Part shown: piece by piece, positions 34,532 through 47,230 of the stretch
Layout: each line of letters begins with the position of its first letter
Numbering within the stretch: the stretch's first letter is position 1
From: Protula sp. h YS-2021
Lineage: Eukaryota > Annelida > Polychaeta > Sabellida > Serpulidae
DNA length: 64,000 nt
Reading direction: 5' to 3'
Assembly: GCA_949752745.1 (NCBI GenBank)
Contig: OX457033.1
Span: 22,053,199-22,117,198, forward strand
The notes under the pieces: model-generated
Told to the model about the DNA's origin: nothing
What the model saw: the letters and a program-made list of their open reading frames with translations, nothing else
Database searches by the model: none
Program-made: the position numbers and the translations under genes

Positions 34532-37500
34532 GTAATATTTTGTGTTACTTCATTCCTATTTTTCAGTAAATATGTATATTTTAAACGCTTAAAATGCTTT
34601 AAAACGTCTATGGAAAATCTCAGAAACAAAAAGACTGAAACTAAAATGGCCTTGTTTTTGATTCAAATGAAAACAATTTGTATCGACGTACGATCTCTTT
34701 TTGTCAACGAAAACATAACAATCGGCAAATTCCGATCTTTTCGACTTTGAAAATTACGATGACCCGGTATTGTCCAAAATTCTTACCTTGTATCTTTATA
34801 TAATGCATGTTATTGTTTGCAATGAGAAACAATTATATTTTTTTTTGTTATTTGAGAAATATATTTGAAATATATGCCTACAATTTAAAAGGGATCGAAA
34901 AATTATGTGAACATTGATGTCTCTACTTCACATATATATTTTCGTTTTCAATCTATAATCAAAGATCTGGACCGCAAAAGGAGAGAGCCTGTAAGAAATT
35001 TAATGTAAGGCAATTTTTGCTGAACAATATAGGGTGGGACAATAAGACAATGGCATTTATCTCAGTTATTACTTATCTGACCTTGGATGTCAAATGCCAA
35101 GCCGGCGCAATGGAGTCATAAATAAGTGTAGGGCAAAACCTACAACATATAAGTGCATAGGGAAGAAAGGCCATTTTGACCTAAATACTTAAATATATTT
35201 CTTAATTTAGATAATTTGCAAAGACAAATAATAAAAGCAATTGTCAACTATTTCCGTGAACAAGCGGCTTTGCATGCAATGTTAAAACTTATAAATAACA
35301 ATTGATGTCAAGAAATGCTTCAGGACAAGATAGGACCTACTCCATCTGCTTAACCATAATGCTACAATATAAGTGTGGTAACAGAGGAATTGTATCTTAA
35401 AATTAGGTTTGAAAAAAGATGTCAGTTAAAAGGATAAAATGTCCGTTTCTAAAGTGATGAGATATTTACATATTAGCAAAATTGATTTAGCACAATTTGG
35501 CAATATACATTTTTCTACTGACACTTAACGTTCGCTCGCAGAGTGCGACACGAAATAAAAAAAAAAAGAAAATAAAACAGGTACACCGCCACCGCCATAA
35601 CTATTATTACTAAATACCTAATTTTAACAGTAACACAATAGTAAAACAATGCTTAAATAATTGAGTAACAATGTTTTTAGATAATACTTTTAGTGTTTTT
35701 GTAGATATATAGACAATGATGAGTCACGATTACTTGAAAGAATTCTTCAGAAGCAAAGCTCAAGCAGTGTTCTTGCCAGGCCCGTACCTAACTCTTCTGA
35801 CACTTTGCAAGTCAGCTTTAAAATCAACATAGTTCACATTTTAGACTTTGACGAAAAAAACCAAGTACTTTCGGTTCTTATTTGGAAGCACTATGTAAGT
35901 ATAAATGTAGTAGTAATTAAATTTGGTGTTTGTTTTGTCTGTTGCTTGATTTATTTGGTTTGAAGGTAGCAAAAAACTTGAAAGTTTTGACTATTTATCC
36001 AGTAAAGTATAAAAAATAAAAACAAGTTGCGGTCAGACTATTCATAAAATAAATTACCGCCGCATAGGTGTCAATGAGTGTCAATGTGAAAGGTCTAAAT
36101 GTCAAGATAAAATCTATACCTTATTTTGGACATATCTATTCCAGTGTATTATTGCTCGGATCTTTTTTGTCGATGTAAAAAAGTCTTCTGTAAATTTTGT
36201 AAATGTGAATATAGTTTTTAAAGATATTTAAAGTGATAACTTATTTAAATAAGTTTTCGATTTGTGACTGAAGAGGAACAATATGATTGCACATCAATTA
36301 AAAATATAAGGAAGCATTTATTGCACAGCAATATAAAATTTGAAAATACAAAATATTTACAACTATAATTACCAACATAAAAGCATCAAAGTTCATTTCT
36401 CCTTCAAATTATAATGTTGTAACCAAGTTTCGCCAAAAAAATTTATATATGCCAGTACGACAGCTAAACACTTAGATATTCAACTTTATTATAACTTATG
36501 TCGCAAATAATTCTTAAGAGAACTTATCAGTAATACCTAGTAGTCTTCCTATAAAGACAGTTTAGCAAAGAAAATTACAGCTGTCGTCATCACTTGATAG
36601 AGGAGCTTTGAAATGACAAGAGACAGCTTTCATTTTTTGTTTTCTTTCTCTATTTACATATAATTATTAAGGGCTAAGAGGCCATTCTTTAGAGAATTCA
36701 GGAAATCTATTATATTAATATTTTATATCCCAGTTACCATATCGTTGTTCAAGGGTTAATCTCCGAGGAAAGGCTTCATCGCAAAACAATTCCTTTGAGA
36801 GAAATTCTGTTAAGGCATCCTCGACAGCCACGATTATTGAGATAAAAGGATGGCCATTTTCTATTGTGTTGGAAACCTCATTCATCAGTGAGTCTTATGA
36901 TCAACCCGCTGAATTCATTGTGAAGGAAAGCCAATGTGCAACATATTTAGATCAATAAACAAGCAATGGAACCACAAACGAAATTCTTAAGATTAAGGAT
37001 GCCAACTAAGTATATTAAGGTCTCGCCGTCCAAGTAAATAGCGTTGGTATAGTTTGGAGACGAAACACATAGCACAAAAAAAAACAAAATTAAGTCAATA
37101 GATGATGTCGACATAACAAGGTATGTATAGGCATAACGAAATCACATTAAAATGTAAAGATCAATAGCCGCATATCGTCATACCAGGCTGCTTTAGTTCA
37201 TCATGTCATAAAATGGAGAATTTATACAATGCGTTTCTTTTGCACAGACTATACAATTGCAAGACGTGTGGATTGACACCAGTGTGTTTTTCATGAATTA
37301 AATAAGGTGAAAAATGGAACAAAACACAAAAATAGTGAAGCACTTGCTTTACAAAAGAATGCTTTCGTTCACAATGTAGTTTGATACTCCTGTGCTGTCT
37401 GTAATTTGAATGATTTTATGATAACGAAGACAGCACTAAATGGATTTATCAGAATAAATGCATTGTAATAAACTCATATCATATCATATTTCTTCTAGGC

Positions 37501-40500
37501 TTATTTGTCTGTGTGAAGTGATTTATTAATCTACACTTTGGCATTATCCTAATTTTATACAAAGCACTAGTCAATATTAATGACAAACCTCTTGTGTTTC
37601 TGGTGCATACATAATTTTCAAAGTCAATGCATTGCTCTGTCAAAAAATTTATGTTTCAATGCACTGTGCTGAGAGACAGATTTATGCATCAATATTCTGT
37701 GCAATACAAAATATCTTCATGGAACACTGTGCTGTACTATGAATCACAATTTTATGAATAACTGCGCTATAGTATGAAACACAAATTTATGAATCAATGT
37801 ACTGCGTTGTGAAGAAATAAACTGCTGCAGCTGCAAAGCCCTACAACAGCCTGTGAATTAATTTGCAAAAAACCCACACCGACTGCAAAATTAAGCAGTT
37901 TTCACGATTAAGCACAGCCTAAGGTTATTCATGTTTTTGGTTAAAATACAAGGCACAAAAAGAAAAAAATCGTGGTTGCAGGGTATCATCAGCAAATTAC
38001 TGTACAGTGATATTAGCAATGCAAAAGTAAAAATAAAACAATCCAAAAACAGTACCTCATTATTTATGTATTGTGATTTAATGTAGTAAATACTAGGCTA
38101 GTAATTATGCACTCACCTGAAAGGTAACATTGTTCCTTCTTATGATAGATAAATCTCAGTGACGTTTGCATTATAGTAAGCTTTGTTTGTACAGGTGTGG
38201 AACAATCCATATTTAATGTGGTCGCCTACAGACTATGGAGGTTTGGAACGCATGCTTGTTCCTTCCGATTCTGTTTGGACACCGGACATTGTTTTGTACA
38301 ACAGGCAAGGACATTAACATTATGTGAAATGAACATATGACAAAGTGGCAAAAGGCGCATGACACGCTTAAAAAATTAGAATACATTTTGCACGTATAGA
38401 TGCCAAAGCTCGTAGAAGAGATTACATAGATAATTTCATTACTAAGGCATGCATAATTTTGGCAATATTAACACTTAATATATCCTGTAGCTTAACATGT
38501 CTATTTAATTTATTAGCGTAGAACCCGATCCAAGGTTCGACGGTAAAGGGAAAGGAAATGAGGAGCTGAGCTTGTACTCAAACGGAAGTGCCTCGTGGGT
38601 TCCTGTTGTAAAGGTCAAGGTTCCATGCACAGTAAACATGCGCTATTTTCCTTTTGATACACAGAGGTGTTTTTTGAAGTTTGGATCATGGGCACACACA
38701 GAAGCAAAAATAAATCTTGTGAGTAATTCTGTTTTTAACACTTTCTCAACGCACATTTTGGTAGAATAGATTTTACTTGAACTTCTCAACTTTCAAGTTA
38801 CTGTTACTCTTTGTACTAATTCCTTCATTTAATTAATTTTAATTTATTAATAAAAACTACATGTTATCCATTTTTCTACAAGAAATGACGAATAATTCAC
38901 GACCTGTCTGTTCATTCTCTTAGCTGTTTCTCTCAATTCATATGCAAAGAATGAACGCATAATAGCCCATGTCCGTTGAAAAAAGCTCAAAGCTGAATAA
39001 TGATTACCACATGACCGTTTGTTTCATAAGACCTTCATATCAGAACGAGGGCACATCTCATATGACGAATACACTCCAAACATGGAATGGGATATCACAG
39101 AATCCTACGCAGTGAGAAACGCTAAAAATTATGATTGCTGTGGCAATGAAACATACATCGATTTAACGTTCAACCTGACGTTGAAGAGACATTCAGGATT
39201 TTACTCCATGTTCTTGCTATTACCAATCTGTATGCTCAGCATTATGGTGTTGACTATTTTCTGGATTCCACCACATCGTCCTGACAGAACCGGACTAGGT
39301 GTGTGTCTTTTAATTGTCCTGTTAATATATAAAAAATTGTCATGTTAGTATGGTGTGATAACATGCCTCCACTGCTTATAAGTTCCACCTAGCAGGATTA
39401 AAATCTAGTTTGTTATATCATTCAATATCAAATCCTTAATGCAACGTATTCCCATGATATCTATTGAACCACGTCATCAGATCCAAATAACAGATAAACT
39501 AAGTTTCAAAAGACACAGATGACAAACCAGAAAACAGAGATCTTATTGTTTAAAGTTTTGAACACAACATTTCTATCATAAAAAGCAACCTTATCATTTA
39601 TTTGGCAAATTTTCGAAGGCAATTTAACAACACTTTATTTAGCATGTAGAGAGTATTTTTTATTTATTATTACATATATTATCATATACTATCAAATATG
39701 ACTTAGTTATAATCACATCAAAAATTCATTTGGCTATCCATCCATTAATTGTCATCTTATTTTGAATTATTTCAAAATCAGCAAAACTCATTCATTTGCA
39801 CACTTCCTGAAAACAATAATTCTACTTTTAAATTCAGCAGAAAACGTTTAGAAGTGCTTTAATAGAATTTGTATATCTGTTTCCAAAAATATGCATTTTC
39901 ATTTTAACAGGTATGAGTCTGTTTGGTAGTTTTATGGTTCTTATTCTGGTAATAGTGCAACTGACACCACCAACGACAACTTCACAATTAGGCAAGTTTG
40001 ATAAATTGTTGTTTCCTTTAGAATGTTGCTAAATTTAGGTAATATATTCGTATAATTTAGTACTGTAAACAGAACCGCATTTTACTAGCGAAATGATAAA
40101 CACTTGACAAAAATTAAAACGCAAAAATACTTCCTTCAGTAGGTTATTTCTTGAATACTATAAAGTTTTTTACAACATGCATTCAATGGCCCTCAACCAT
40201 AATAACTGGGGGCAATTTATGAAAGCAGGGGTCCATTGCGGCAACAGCGAAAAATTTAGGAGGCCATTTTCTGAAACTGGGGCCATGCACCCCCGCCAAA
40301 ATTGTCTATTCTGTCTATTGTGTAGAACTTGTTTGTGCTTGAAGAGACTTAAATGGAATTAGTTAAGCTGGGTTTTGTTTCGTTCAAACAGCGACTGAAG
40401 CAGGTTTAATTAAGCCAAATTGCTCAATTAAGACAGCGAAGAACTCTTTTCATACAGTGATTTAAACAAATTTGAGCCTGACATTAATGTCATTGGCGAA

Positions 40501-42029
40501 TGCGAATATTGGAAGCTTGCAAACTCCTCTCCCACCTTGTTCAATTAATCCTCGCTTGTTTCTCATTTTTCTCCGTTTTGTCAGGAATGAACTGTAAATA
40601 GTGGGAATTTGTGACACTGAGAGAATAATTTTACGACAATTTACTGTTGTGAGATAAACGTACTAATCATAATTTTATGACAAAAGCATGTCACAAGATG
40701 CTGGGCAATATTTCAGCAGTTGATTATTTTCTAAATGCAAAAGATGTAATAACAAAGAGGAGAAAGCTGCAAAGTAGATATTTTAAAATGATTCCTTTCG
40801 AAAGAAACTCACCAAAGATAAAAAATAAGTTGTACACCAGTTAAATATTGAATGCTAGAGCTCTTTCATTCATTAAAATAACAGTGTAGACGACTGCAAC
40901 GGCAACGAATTCATTCATTTAGTTTGGAAACGGTATTATGAATACAATTAGTTGTGTCAGCTTAGTTGTGTCTTGTTATTCTATGAGAGTTAAACAGTTT
41001 CACTTGAACTAATTTGTTTTAGTCGCTGTATAAAAAAGAGTACAAATAAATTTATTTTTATCACTATGTCATAGCGTTCAAGTTGGCCGTACACGCATAC
41101 GATATAAGTAAGTATTTAAAGCTGGAAGATAAATTACAAAACTATTCAAACAAATCCGGCTTAATGATAAACTTGGAACTGTGTTCCCAAGAACTTTATT
41201 CTTATATTCTACTTTAAAGGTATTTATTGCTGCTTAAACACGGTGATGATTGCATTTGCTACAGTACTTTCAGCAACCATGGTAAACATAGCAAGACTGA
41301 AATCACCATTCCCCCCTTTCTTTGCTCAACTGCTAAAGGTAATATTGTCCATGTTTAATTATAAAACTCACATTTTCATTTTATAAATTTGTCTAAATCT
41401 GTACTTTTCACTCATTGTTTCTAATACCTATTGCAGTAGAGTGAGATATTTGGATTATGAATGGTTTTGAGAGGGGACAACTGTAATCTTTACAATATTC
41501 TTATCTTAAGAGGTCAAATAAAATGCAACATGAACATTCTGAGCACGGTTATATATTCGCTGATCGCACAAAAATTATTTACTTTTTGGTGTTGTATTGA
41601 TTTCTTTACAAGTACCCATAGTGATTTTTTGTGTACATTTTAACAACTTTTTATAAAATTTAAAATTTGTTAAGCATTATTAATTGTTGAGTTGGTAGCC
41701 ATCATAAATCTGGCTGTAAATTATTCTTCATGTGTCTCACGCATTGATATTTGATTTTATTGATATAGACGTGCAACGCCGAAAGGAAGCCAAACTGTAA
41801 AAGAAATAAGAATAAAAAATATTGGATCGAAAGCAAATCTGACCTATTTCAAAATGATAAAACCGAAGATGTAACAGACGATGTTGCAAAAACAACATAT
41901 GTACAACCACCGACAAACAGTCAACAATGGGAACACTTTGCAAACATTTTAGACCGCGCTATATTTTTGTGTTATATAATTATTTTTGCAATATTTTTCT
42001 TGCTCAATATTGTCACTTTATGGGTGTAA
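34437..42029 (+). CDS. Nicotinic acetylcholine receptor-like subunit (alpha type), complete
   Basis: A pentameric ligand-gated ion channel subunit of the plasma membrane. Eight exons (34437-34531, 35705-35894, 38195-38304, 38517-38718, 39031-39298, 39911-39991, 41220-41338, 41769-42029) join in phase to 441 residues. Signal peptide MRELKNIVVVLYFGICISGA; loop D tryptophan in LIWKHYVW; loop A VWTPDIVLYN; a 13-residue Cys loop (CTVNMRYFPFDTQRC); loop B tryptophan in FGSWAH; loop C YDCCGNETY with the vicinal cysteine pair that defines alpha subunits. TM1 begins GFYSMFLLLPICML, TM2 is LGMSLFGSFMVLILVIVQL, TM3 follows GIYCC, TM4 ends FFLLNIVTLWV. The TM3-TM4 loop is only about 75 residues. At the inner pore the usual GEK is DRT. 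It probably belongs to a divergent invertebrate clade; ligand and ion selectivity cannot be read off. Confidence 0.94.
35705..35894 (+). CDS. nAChR-like gene, exon 2
   Basis: Acceptor GTGTTTTTGTAG, one leftover base, donor CTAT/GTAAGT. It encodes DDESRLLERILQKQ, the LARPVPNSSDTLQV block and DFDEKNQVLSVLIWKHY, typical of the first ligand-binding-domain strands. A second possible acceptor eight bases downstream (TATATAG) would break the phase. Confidence 0.92.
38195..38304 (+). CDS. nAChR-like gene, exon 3 (110 bp, GC donor)
   Basis: The conserved 110-base nAChR exon: VWNNPYLMWSPTDYGGLERM, then LVPSDSVWTPDIVLYN. Acceptor TTTGTACAG. The donor is CAG/GCAAGG: a GC-AG intron, with no GT available in the right place. 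Confidence 0.93.
38517..38718 (+). CDS. nAChR-like gene, exon 4 (Cys loop)
   Basis: Acceptor TTTATTAG, donor CTT/GTGAGT. It encodes an unusual charged insert (EPDPRFDGKGKGNEE), the segment SLYSNGSASWVPVV, the Cys loop and GSWAHTEAKINL. Confidence 0.93.
39031..39298 (+). CDS. nAChR-like gene, exon 5 (loop C, TM1)
   Basis: Acceptor TTTCATAAG, donor CTAG/GTGTGT. It encodes YTPNMEWDITES, the loop C vicinal cysteines and all of TM1 up to RPDRTGL. Confidence 0.94.
39911..39991 (+). CDS. nAChR-like gene, exon 6 (TM2, GC donor)
   Basis: An 81-base exon after TTTTAACAG, encoding the pore helix MSLFGSFMVLILVIVQL and TPPTTTSQL. The donor is TTAG/GCAAGT, a textbook GC-AG donor with no alternative GT. 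Confidence 0.92.
41220..41338 (+). CDS. nAChR-like gene, exon 7 (TM3)
   Basis: Acceptor TACTTTAAAG, donor AAAG/GTAATA. It encodes IYCCLNTVMIAFATVLSATM and the start of the cytoplasmic loop (SPFPPFFAQLLK). Confidence 0.91.
41769..42029 (+). CDS. nAChR-like gene, exon 8 (TM4, stop)
   Basis: Opens after TTGATATAG with TCNAERKPNCKRNKNKKYW, the short basic-then-acidic cytoplasmic loop, then HFANILDRAIFLCYIIIFAI and the end of TM4, stop TAA. A possible AATAAA lies at 42249-42254. Confidence 0.92.
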   Translation, partial: TCNAERKPNCKRNKNKKYWIESKSDLFQNDKTEDVTDDVAKTTYVQPPTNSQQWEHFANILDRAIFLCYIIIFAIFFLLNIVTLWV

Positions 42030-42248
42030 TTAAAATTATGTAAAGGTGTTTTAAAAACTGTAAAGTTTTAATGTCATCTATATGAATTACAAATTTATCA
42101 ACAAACAAAAAATTATCAGAGATATTTTTATTTCAAGTAAGAGAGTAATGCTTTATATATAAGAACGTAAACAGCTCGCCCAAAATCTCTGCATTTTTAT
42201 TTTAGACACAAGAAAAATTTTACAATACCAGTCAATAACTTTAACTTT

Positions 42249-42254
42249 AATAAA
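42249..42254 (+). promoter_or_regulatory. Polyadenylation signal of the nAChR-like gene
   Basis: AATAAA about 220 bases beyond the stop codon. Motif and distance are plausible; others occur further on. Confidence 0.35.
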
Positions 42255-43240
42255 AATGCATAAGAAGGTCAAATGCTAAAAAGATTATCTGGTTTTTAAA
42301 GAAATCTTGTTTTTATCTATTACTGATTTTAAAACCGAGGCGAGGAAAAATAACCTTTTACTCATTTTCCCCCTTACTCCGCCCTGCCCACTGAATAAAA
42401 AAAGAAGCTACCTGGTAGTGCCTAAATTATTTCGACTAAAACTTAGGCAGTCGACAGAACTTTCGGTGTATCAAATTTTACAGTAAAAAACATTTACTGA
42501 GTTCACGACAGTATCTAAGTCTTTCGAGAAAAACATCGCCAATCGGTCGTGTCATTTTACAAATGCGGTGAGAAACAGGATTATTTTTTTTATTTCTGGC
42601 TCATCTTACATTTGATATTTTTGTAGATTATTTCATAGTTATTTCGTGGTTTTAATGGTATTCTATAGCTGTTTAGTTTAGTTAAGTTTAGTTTCCAACT
42701 GTTTTCGAGTCAAGAAGAGCATAATTGTTTTGCATACTTACTAGTTTTCGTTATGTTCTGTGATAAATCAATGCTAAATTTTTATTTTGAAAAAAAAATT
42801 CAAAAGATTATAAAAGGTTTTTTTTTGTTTATTTTTTTTCGCAGAGCTACCGTGTGTTAAGCCATTTAAAAGAGAAATGATTTTTTTACCAGAAATTTTA
42901 TCTATCTGATTAGGCATTTAAACAAATTATATTTTCGTTTGTTTATCTGTAGTACATTTTACAAACTTATAAATGCTGCAACTGGTGTGAGATTATATTT
43001 CATATTCTAAACATTTTTTGCGAGCTATTCAAGTAACATCATGGAGATGATTTACTTTAGTATGTTGCATACACAATTTAGCACAGTTTTGGATGACGAA
43101 ATATCTGATGAATAATTGTCTGTACATCTTTATACATTGAATTTGTGCGCGTTTTGTATTCAAGCCTTTGGGTAAATTCAGCAATATTTATAACCAAGTG
43201 ATAATAGTAGATGATTTATCAAAAAAACAAATAATAAAAT
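42255..43240. other. Intergenic, AT-rich
   Basis: No gene, repeat family or RNA gene is recognisable. Confidence 0.4.
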
Positions 43241-43680
43241 ATATCAAAAATAATCCCCACCGAACTAGTGGCACAACTAATACATAAATATAATCCTCAA
43301 ATATTGATTAGTTTCAAAGCAACTAATCTTTTTTGAAATTTGTTAGCTCTGTGTACCATTTCTTTGTATATGTTTATAAAAATTGGACAGATTAATAAAA
43401 AGATCTAGGCCATATGATGTCTTTACATAGTTGTTTAATTGAATATATCAGAAATAATCCCCACCAAACTAGTGGCACTACCTAATACATAAATATAATC
43501 CTCAAATATTGATTAGTTTCAAGGCAACTAATCTTTTTGAAATTTGTTACCTCTGTGTACCAATTCTTTGTACATGTATTAAAAAAAATTGGACAGATTA
43601 ATAAAAAGATCTAGACCAGATGATGTCGTTATATTAGTTGCTTAATTGAATATATCAGAAATAACCCCTACCGAACTATT
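43240..43680. repeat. Tandem duplication, about 202-bp unit
   Basis: Two long copies (from about 43240 and about 43442) share CCCCACCGAACTAGTGGCAC, AAATATTGATTAGTTTCAA, TTGGACAGATTAATAAAAAG and ATCTAG. A third partial copy begins at about 43646 (AATATATCAGAAATAACCCC). Divergence of a few percent with small indels. Confidence 0.88.
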
Positions 43681-43689
43681 AAACTCAGC

Positions 43690-46020
43690 TCGGTCACAGC
43701 ATAGACCTATGTTAACATTTGTAAAAATTTTAGAGAGAGATCAATCCTCTTACGTACCGTCTGGCGCTTCAGGCGACGCAAGAGACCTTCATCTGACTGT
43801 CTCTGCTGCTACCCTGGGGGATTTGTCGAACCTCATTCCTCTGCCCTTTAAGTCTTTTCCACTGCTCTTCACCATGTTTCTTTAGGCCTCGAACGACTTC
43901 TTGTACCCGAAGGTGTCCATTGAAGAGCTATTCTTAGAAATTTTACTTTCGTTTTTTATTTGTGGTATACGATATATACTTACAAATGCTCCTGCCAAAC
44001 TCAGGTTATATTTGCTTATCCTGGTATTGGTCTCTTCCTCAAAGTCACTGTCTGCTGTTACCTTAATGCCAAGGCATACAAACTCCGGCATGTCTTCGAC
44101 ATGTTTCAATTCGCAGTGACTGGTTTGGTGTTTGTTGTGTTCTCCCTAAGGACCTTTGTCTTGTTCTCATATACTTTCACACCAATATTATTAGCTCTCT
44201 TTTTAGGTTCTCAGCTTTATGTTTGACATCTTGATATCTACTAGACAGAAGCTGAATGTTATCAGCATAGTCCATGTCCTTTGGAACTAAAGTGAGAGTC
44301 CTTTGAATGTTTTAGCGGTTACCATGGATGATGCGGCGCATCGAACGGTCGATTACCAAAGCAAAAAGTATTACCGATAGAAAGCATCCCTGTTTGTCTA
44401 ACTGGCACTACTTTGAAAGGGTCAGTCAGTTCATTATTGTGTATTACACTCATTAAAATAGATTGTAGAGGGACTTGACAGTACTGACTAATTTTTGTGA
44501 AAAAAAACCGTTATGTCTGGCGATCTTCCAAAGTGACTTACGATGAAAGCTATCAAAGGCTTGCTTGAAGTTGATAAACATCGTCCATAGAGTGCTGTTC
44601 CATACATGTGACTGCTGAAGTATTTGACGGTCTACAAAAATATGATCAATACTTGATTTTCTGTTTTCTGAAGCCGGTTTGCTACCATCTTAAGCTCCTA
44701 TCTGCAGCTATTGTCATATACTTGAATATAATATTACTTAAGTTTTGCAGGTGAGGGATAAGAAGATTAGGCAACTTAATGTTGATGGTTGTTTTGCAAT
44801 CATCTTTTGCTGACTCTTCTTTCCATATGTCCTGAAAGGAAGCCCTGTAAAATTTTGACTGTGTCTGCGTTCTCTGCTTCAGCATCTCTGGGCAGACTCC
44901 ATTGTCACCGAGTTTCTTGCCATTCTTCAGTTTGCTGATAGCTTCTCTGACTTCTGATATTGTAATGGTATCCCTTCATGACATAATGGCATCCGTCTGT
45001 CTCGGTGATAACAACGAGTACTGGAGGGTCTGGTAGATTTAGAATCCTTAGAATCCATAGTCACCCCATAGTTTCTTCGTAAGCTTATATACTGTCTTCA
45101 TGCCCTTTTGTTGGGCGGCTGTTTCAGTTTCATCAGTTAAGCGCTCGGTACAGCGTTGTTTGCAAAAACCTGGTTGCGCTCTTTACGCCTCTGTCTTTCT
45201 GTCTATACTGGGCTGTATATATCTATTTCAGTCTGGTTATTTGGTGTTGAACTGCTTCTTCTTGATAAACCTTTTCCCTCTATGACATTGCATATATTGG
45301 TGAAGATTTAAGAAATCTTGGTAGGTTGAATTATCCTAGAAGGAGTAGGACATCACTGACCTTTTCTGATGCTGTTTGTAGTGCATTGCAGAAGTGGTCC
45401 TTGTCTTCCTCATCTGTGTGGTCAATGGGAGCATCAGACAAATACTGATAGCGTTGAAAACTTTAAATTAAACAACGCGTATAAAAGACGTTCACTGATT
45501 GATTTCCATTGCGGTAGGGTATCGCTACGATGCTTGTCGATAATGAATGTAGCACCTTCTTGATTATTGTCATTTTGCCTGCCAGACTAAATAATAAGTT
45601 TGCCTGTGTTAATTCTTTGTTTTTCCTGTTTTTGCAAGTCTTGCCTCAGTAACTCCAGCAGCCCTACATTGCATTGATTCATTTCCCTCACTAATTACAC
45701 TAGTTTCACAGTTTGGTATAGCGTTCGGACATTCCAACATCCCATACGAATGTTGCTTTGGTGATAGGATGTCTGCTGTCGGGCTGAGACTTGTTTGGGT
45801 TTTGCTCTTCCCACCGTCATGCGTGAAGTTCCTGGACAGCTTTCTTAGTGAGGTGGCAGGTGCCACGCCTAATCCTCCTTTCTCATCCAGGCTTGGGAAT
45901 GGTACAGAAGGAACAGATGAAAACGTATGCTTAAATAATCGTAGCTTAAAGCAGTTCAGGCTTGCCAAGATGCCGACAAATTCTTGTAACTGCAAAACTT
46001 TCTCAGGGCTGCACACGCAA
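43690..46020 (-). pseudogene. RTE-like non-LTR retrotransposon relic
   Basis: Minus-strand blocks in order: an endonuclease N-terminus in a 135-codon frame ending at 45609; then, from about 44930 down, reverse-transcriptase blocks KLKNGKKLGDNGVCPEMLKQ, FKQAFDSFHRKSLWKIARHN, VIHNNELTDPFKV, ILFALVIDRSMRR, DMDYADNIQLLSS (the Y-x-DD box decayed to YADN), KAENLKREANNIGVKVYENK and FVCLGIKVTADSDFEEETNT. This is the order of apurinic endonuclease/RT LINEs of the RTE type common in molluscs. Frameshifts, stops and internal deletions make it dead. Confidence 0.85.
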
Positions 46021-46869
46021 ACCTTTTTGTCGTTTTCACTGAGTACTTCTTGCTGTGCTTATAGTGACTGCACAAATAGCGTTATGTGAAGAGGGCGATA
46101 ATGAAAAATATAAACAGTTAATTAGTCTTTCCATGAATAAAGTGCCGTTCGTTGAAAACACTCGATACAAGTAGGTAACGAATGGGCCTGTAAGAGCTCG
46201 GGGTGACCGTCGCTGAGACCGGATTCTTTACAGTGACTATAGCCTGTAACATACGGTCTGTACGGAAGACACTTCGAGTACAAGGCCCAGACCGTAGAAT
46301 GGGACGGGTGGTAGAATGAGACATTTGACGCAGATAGGCTGAAACCTGCTTTACTTATGTTACTAATGGATATCCTTAGAACCACATACTTGAGAAAATG
46401 TATCTCATAATTTGTAATTTAAAATTAAAAGTATCATTTTGTTGTTCAAGAGAAAAGTTAATAAGATTAGCGAGATTGATCATCTGTTTTTGTTGACGTC
46501 TCCATCTTGGTTCTACGATACCGTTTGTATCGCTGTTGGTGATTGGTTCACGTGCAGACCGTCACCATGTTGGTTCTGCGACATCGTTTGCAACGCTGTT
46601 AGTGATTGGTTAACGTCCAGGCCGACATTTTATTTCCCAAAGTTGTCTATTGTTTACCTTAGCGACACAGTTTATACTTTTGTGTATTTTGTTGTCCGTA
46701 CATTAGGGACTTGCTGTGTTTTGTATCAGCGATGTTTGGTTTGACCTCCTCTGTCAGTGGTACATATTTGTTCTGTGTAATTTGAGGATATTTCCCTAAA
46801 ATCATAAAAAAAAACATAATTTTGTCGCAGTTACAGTATCTTCCTTGTAGTATAAGTAAAATAACACTT

Positions 46870-47230
46870 TGGGTGTTTCGAATAAAATGTAAAAGAATTG
46901 TGAATCTCGGCTGCGAGGAAACCGGGTAAAACAGTGAAAGAAATGATAGAAAAACATAGAAGAAACGTCACAGAAACAGCTTATGAACATAAAAGAAATT
47001 GAAACTTGAAACTATTTGTTAAAACCTTTAATAAATTTTTAAATAGCATACGGGTTGTTAAAACCCGATTGCTCTTTGGTGCAAGAGAAATTTGACGTTT
47101 AGTCGAAATCTCTCTATCATGTCTTAAATTTTCACCCGGTTATTTTTATTCGAAACGCAGAATTTGGCGTATTTTTATTGGGAACGCCTAAAGTGTGATT
47201 TGGCTTATAGAAACAGTCTGGCAGTTTGGG
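46870..47230. repeat. Dispersed repeat, copy 2
   Basis: Diverged copy of the block at 7740-8050, same orientation, sharing the ordered words listed there. It lies about 1.1 kb upstream of the first SWT1 exon found. Confidence 0.65.

Noticed and set aside
35713..35894. Alternative start of receptor exon 2 at TATATAG
   Set aside because: It breaks the phase with exon 1; the acceptor at 35703-35704 restores it and has the better pyrimidine tract.
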